Part shown: positions 61,301 through 64,000 of the stretch, piece by piece
How positions within the stretch are numbered: the stretch's first letter is position 1
Layout of the letters: each line of letters opens with the position of its first letter
Source of the DNA: Branchiostoma lanceolatum
Lineage: Eukaryota > Chordata > Leptocardii > Amphioxiformes > Branchiostomatidae
Assembly (NCBI RefSeq): GCF_035083965.1
Contig: NC_089724.1
Coordinates: forward strand, 626,001-690,000
DNA length: 64,000 nucleotides
Direction: 5' to 3'
Translations under genes and position numbers: made by a program
Notes under the pieces: generated by a model
Told to the model about the DNA's origin: nothing
The model's database searches: none
The model's input: only the letters and a program-made list of their open reading frames with translations

Positions 61301-63846
61301 CGCTGTGTGAGGGGTAGACGGAACATTATAAACGAGTTTATTTGCAAGTTCTTGCCCGAGGGATAATTGCAACATGATACACTACATAGAAGAAGTATAC
61401 ACACAGCGCAGGTTAACAATGGTGACAAGTGGAACAAGTGATTATTCTAAAAACTGCTACAGAATGCACTCTACGCTTTTAAGGTTTGACTTCTTTTTTT
61501 GACGCAGTGGAAGACGAGGTAACCCAATTTTTTACAATGAGTGGGTTTTGAGAGGTTACTAGGGTTCTAGTTTTCTTTTCGTCAGTAAACGTTTGGAAAT
61601 TGTGGTAAGTTTTTGTGGCTTCTTTGAATAGCTCTTTTCTTCCTGACCATTAGGGGGCAGTTTGATAAAGGATCTTCATTTCAAACTCACAGTATGAAAT
61701 GAAGGAAATTAAATTGGTTACAAGTGCACGGTCTCTGTCGCCATGCTTGGATACGTGAAATCAATTTTCCACTGCCTCAAAAGTCAAACCCAACAAAACC
61801 TCCTCAATGTATATATTTAAAAATGTAGTTTAACGTAGGGAGCAGCTCTTGATATCACTGTCGCTGATCGTTGCTATTTCAAATGTCATTCCACCAGCAG
61901 AACCGATGTTTTAACCTGCTAACTCAAATGTCAGATCATGATAGTCCGATTAAGACGTCAAGGATTTTCAAATCCAATTAAGAGAGCGATCGCCATCTTG
62001 TGGAATGGGCTTGATTGCAACCCTAAACAAACGTCACATGACGACACAACAGCAGTACCTGGAACAAACGTTACATGACGACACAACAGCGGTACCTGGA
62101 ACAAACGTTACATGACGACACAACAGCAGTACCTGGAACAAACGTTACATGACGACACAACAGCAGTACCTGGAACAAACGTTACATGACGACACAACAG
62201 CAGTACCGTGAACAAACGCTACATGACGACACAACAGCAGTACCTGGAACAAACGTTACATGACGACACAACAGCAGTACCTGGAACAAACGTTACATGA
62301 CGACACAACAGCAGTACCTGGAACAAACTTCACATGACGACACAGCAGCAGTACCTGGAACAAACGTCACATGACGACACAACAGCAGTACCTGGAACAA
62401 ACGTTACATGACGACACAACAGCAGTACCTGGAATGGTGTAAAACTTGAGTCCGACCAGCCAGGGTTGCCATCCTGCTGGTGTTCGGGTTGCCGTGAAGC
62501 GCCAGTAGCGGCCCGTGCCGGAGAACCCGCCGTACAGCTGAGGCTGCTTGGTCCCCGGCCTGACGCCCGTGGTGGAGTACACGGGGTTCCACGTCACCTT
62601 GTCGTCGGACGCCTCCAGCTTGAAGGCGGTGACGTCATGTGTGGTGTCTCCGAAGTTGGTGATCTGCATCGCCACCAGGGTGTAGACCGTCTGGAAGTCG
62701 AAGATGATCCACCAGTTGTTGTGGTTCCTGGGCAGACCCTGCGGGTTCCAAAACGTCCCCGGCTGCCCGTCCACCGTCTTCTCGGGCCCGTTGGTCGGCG
62801 TGTTGCCGGCTCCGGTGATGCCGCCTCCGGGAACCGCCACGGCTTTGTGATTCGGCCGCCCTGCCAACCGAAATCACAGAAATTTGAAAAAAAGAGCAGT
62901 AAATTTGGGATGAAGAATGACTGATTCTGTTTATTTCATTGAAATATTGTCAAACCAGTCCCGAAAGTCCTCAATGACACTATTTTACCAAACGGTCTAA
63001 TCAGACGGACGGAAGTCTATCCGGCCGTTAGCTACAAGTCAGTGCAGTGTCTCTTTCTGTACCGGTATAACCACCCTTCGGCGTAACACACCATCTTCGC
63101 AGGCACGCGGCGCAGCAGCAGCTGATTATATCACACTGAACGGCATGTCACACATACTCTTTGCACATCTGACTGTAATCGCTATCTAGCAAGGATGCCT
63201 CCGCAGTATTTGATGACAATGGATTCCATTCTACTATGGTTCTCGGAAAATACGAATGTTTGAACACATTAATCCTTGCCTTGACTGATAGCTCTAGTAC
63301 TTAAAGGCATGACTATAGTTCGGCTACATGAGACTTTTATTTTATTTTTTTTATTTATTAAACAACAGAAGAATATACAGGACACAGAGGTGATGCACTC
63401 TAGCTAAAGCTAATATTAAACATCACCTCTGGAAAAAAAATACAACTTACATAGACAAGTACAATAACAGTAAGAAACAGCAATTGGGTCGTCCAATACA
63501 AACAAACTAACAAACAAACAATGAATATATCTATATACCTGAACTTGAGACTTGTTGCAGACGCCCCGAACAGGGTACTGACAGCGACCGTTAAGCAAGC
63601 CTAGTTCTTACCTTCGATGCCGCAAAACTGGAGTTTGACCAGCCACGGCTGCCACCCTGTGGCCGTGCGGGTGGCGGTGAAGCGCCAGTAGCGACCGGTT
63701 CCGTAGAAGCCCTGGAACGGCTGCGGAGTCTTCACACCGGCACGCACGCCGCCGGTGGAGAACACCTGCGTCCAGGTCGACTTGTCGTCGGACGTCTCAA
63801 GTTTGAAGGCGGTGACGTCATGCGTGGTGTCTCCGTAGTTCCGTAC
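58169..63846 (-). CDS. F5/8C-C-type lectin gene, 3' part (six exons, 5' end off-window)
   Basis: Exons 63846-63612, 62860-62429, 61302-61079, 59413-59230, 58706-58674 and 58326-58169 total 1,266 bp with matching phases, giving 421 visible residues plus TGA. They encode the C-terminal half of one F5/8C (discoidin-like) domain, a complete second one, a C-type lectin domain, a short linker and a Glu/Lys-rich coiled tail. The two F5/8C domains share DTTHDVTAFKLE and GTGRYWRFTATRT. The lectin domain has WIGL, WKWADG, EPD and WKNDYC motifs and the FIC end. The upstream part, including any signal peptide, lies beyond 64000. A secreted or surface carbohydrate-binding protein is likely; a defence role is only a guess. 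Confidence 0.85.
58674..58706 (-). CDS. 33-bp linker exon
   Basis: A small phase 1-1 exon (acceptor TTTTTTCTGCAG, donor ACTCAG|GTGAGA) encodes PGDTRACGNS between the lectin domain and the acidic tail. It could be skipped without a frameshift. Confidence 0.7.
59230..59413 (-). CDS. Exon: C-terminal half of C-type lectin domain
   Basis: The exon encodes GTSGWKWADGTAL, NWSPSEPDPP, QQCVQM, WKNDYC and FFICQT. EPD replaces the EPN/QPD calcium-site motif, so sugar preference cannot be read with confidence. The acceptor is CCGTGGCAG and the donor ACCG|GTATGT. Confidence 0.87.
59520..59670 (-). mobile_element. Possible old SINE
   Basis: The minus strand contains GCGTTCGATACTC (box B-like) followed by TTGTGCCCTTGGGAAAGGC, similar to a core sequence seen in many invertebrate SINEs. 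It is short and diverged. Confidence 0.35.
59780..61078. repeat. 33-bp minisatellite, about 40 copies, made of copies of a lectin-exon donor
   Basis: The unit is GAGCTGTCCTGAATGTGAGA then TGTGTGTCTTACT. On the minus strand it reads CAGGACAGCTCA|GTAAGAC, the same as the true donor at 61079. Variants GGGTGTC, TTTGTC and 28-bp deletions form blocks. It fills most of the intron that splits the lectin domain. Confidence 0.95.
61079..61302 (-). CDS. Exon: N-terminal half of C-type lectin domain
   Basis: After a linker (VESKGEVQGDTTQTHF) the exon encodes AQQARDYCHEHRNGHLADI and FWIGLQDSS. The acceptor is CCTCACACAG and the donor GCTCA|GTAAGA (phase 0). The donor lies at the edge of a 33-bp minisatellite. 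Confidence 0.85.
61440..62020. other. Intron of the lectin gene, no clear features
   Basis: Single-copy-looking sequence between the lectin exon and the 37-bp minisatellite; nothing further seen. Confidence 0.35.
62030..62428. repeat. 37-bp minisatellite, 11 copies, made of copies of an F5/8C-exon donor
   Basis: The unit is ACGACACAACAGCAGTACCT then GGAACAAACGTTACATG. On the minus strand every copy has TTCCAG|GTACTGCTGT, the true donor at 62429 being the rightmost copy. Confidence 0.94.
62429..62860 (-). CDS. Exon: complete second F5/8C domain
   Basis: The 432-bp phase 1-1 exon holds the whole domain: KTVDGQPGTFWNPQG near the start, WWIIFDF and the DTTHDVTAFKLE block in the middle, and WQPWLVGLKFYTIP at the end. 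Its donor CCAG|GTACTG is the first copy of a 37-bp minisatellite. Confidence 0.87.
62880..63600. other. Intron between the two F5/8C exons
   Basis: Contains a T-rich run at 63335-63360 and A-rich DNA at 63430-63530; no exon or named repeat. The 154 bases right of 63846 are also intron. Confidence 0.35.
63612..63846 (-). CDS. Exon: C-terminal half of first F5/8C domain
   Basis: The acceptor is TCTAATGCAG (phase 0) and the donor GAAG|GTAAGA (phase 1). It encodes VRNYGDTTHDVTAFKLE, DKSTWTQVFSTGGV and GTGRYWRFTATRTATGW, typical of F5/8C strands; the first half of the domain lies off-window. Confidence 0.85.
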
Positions 63847-64000
63847 CTGCATTAGACATCAAACCTAATTTTCAATATTCTCGATGTAAACTAAATCAAA
63901 TATACCAATATATCACTAACAATTATCCCTTGGAAGACAAACCATTTGTATAACATATTTTACCTTTCCTTGAAATGTTCTATTGTATGGACTTACTGTA

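Overview
The window looks like nuclear DNA of a cephalochordate (amphioxus, Branchiostoma-like). The reasons are many short exons with GT-AG introns, dense minisatellites that run across exon-intron boundaries, tRNA-derived SINEs, Penelope-like retroelement pieces with hammerhead-like motifs, small TTA-flanked inverted-repeat elements, and chordate-type proteins (F5/8C-lectin, Reeler-SEA-EGF, PTH-like peptides). No bacterial, CRISPR, rRNA or true tRNA gene was seen. All gene models below were assembled by eye from splice sites and codon phase; no transcript data were available.

Every gene I can support lies on the minus strand, head to tail. From right to left: (1) >64000-58169, the 3' part of a gene with two F5/8C discoidin-like domains, a C-type lectin domain and an acidic tail (421 visible residues). 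(2) 54877-46379, a complete 11-exon gene for a 630-residue type I membrane protein with signal peptide, Reeler, SEA, EGF-like domain, one membrane helix and a repeat-bearing cytoplasmic tail; an alternative last exon lies at 45179-45019. (3) 40715-33676, a two-exon gene for a 491-residue secreted precursor with 16 copies of a 15-residue repeat and, after a Lys-Arg site at the C-terminus, a peptide that aligns without gaps to PTH/PTHrP(1-34). (4) 23547-14433, a six-exon gene for a 196-residue precursor with a signal peptide and four PTH-like peptides separated by RR or KR sites. (5) 6727-<1628, the first two exons of another secreted product of unknown family, continuing off the left edge.

Genes 3 and 4 form the most interesting unit: two PTH-family precursors in tandem, both with a phase-2 intron at a dibasic processing site, one multiplied by exon-pair duplication and the other by expansion of a coding minisatellite. 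Gene 4 has a TATA box and an upstream array of octamer (ATGCAAAT) and TGACG-type motifs. The acceptor of its first peptide exon is a CAGCAG tandem that would switch an RR site to a single R.

The second strong pattern is that at least eight splice junctions in three genes are themselves part of an intronic minisatellite, so each true donor or acceptor sits at the end of a string of near copies. Between genes the DNA holds tandem repeats, SINEs, a truncated non-LTR element, Penelope-like fragments, foldbacks and unexplained single-copy sequence. I found no convincing plus-strand gene.
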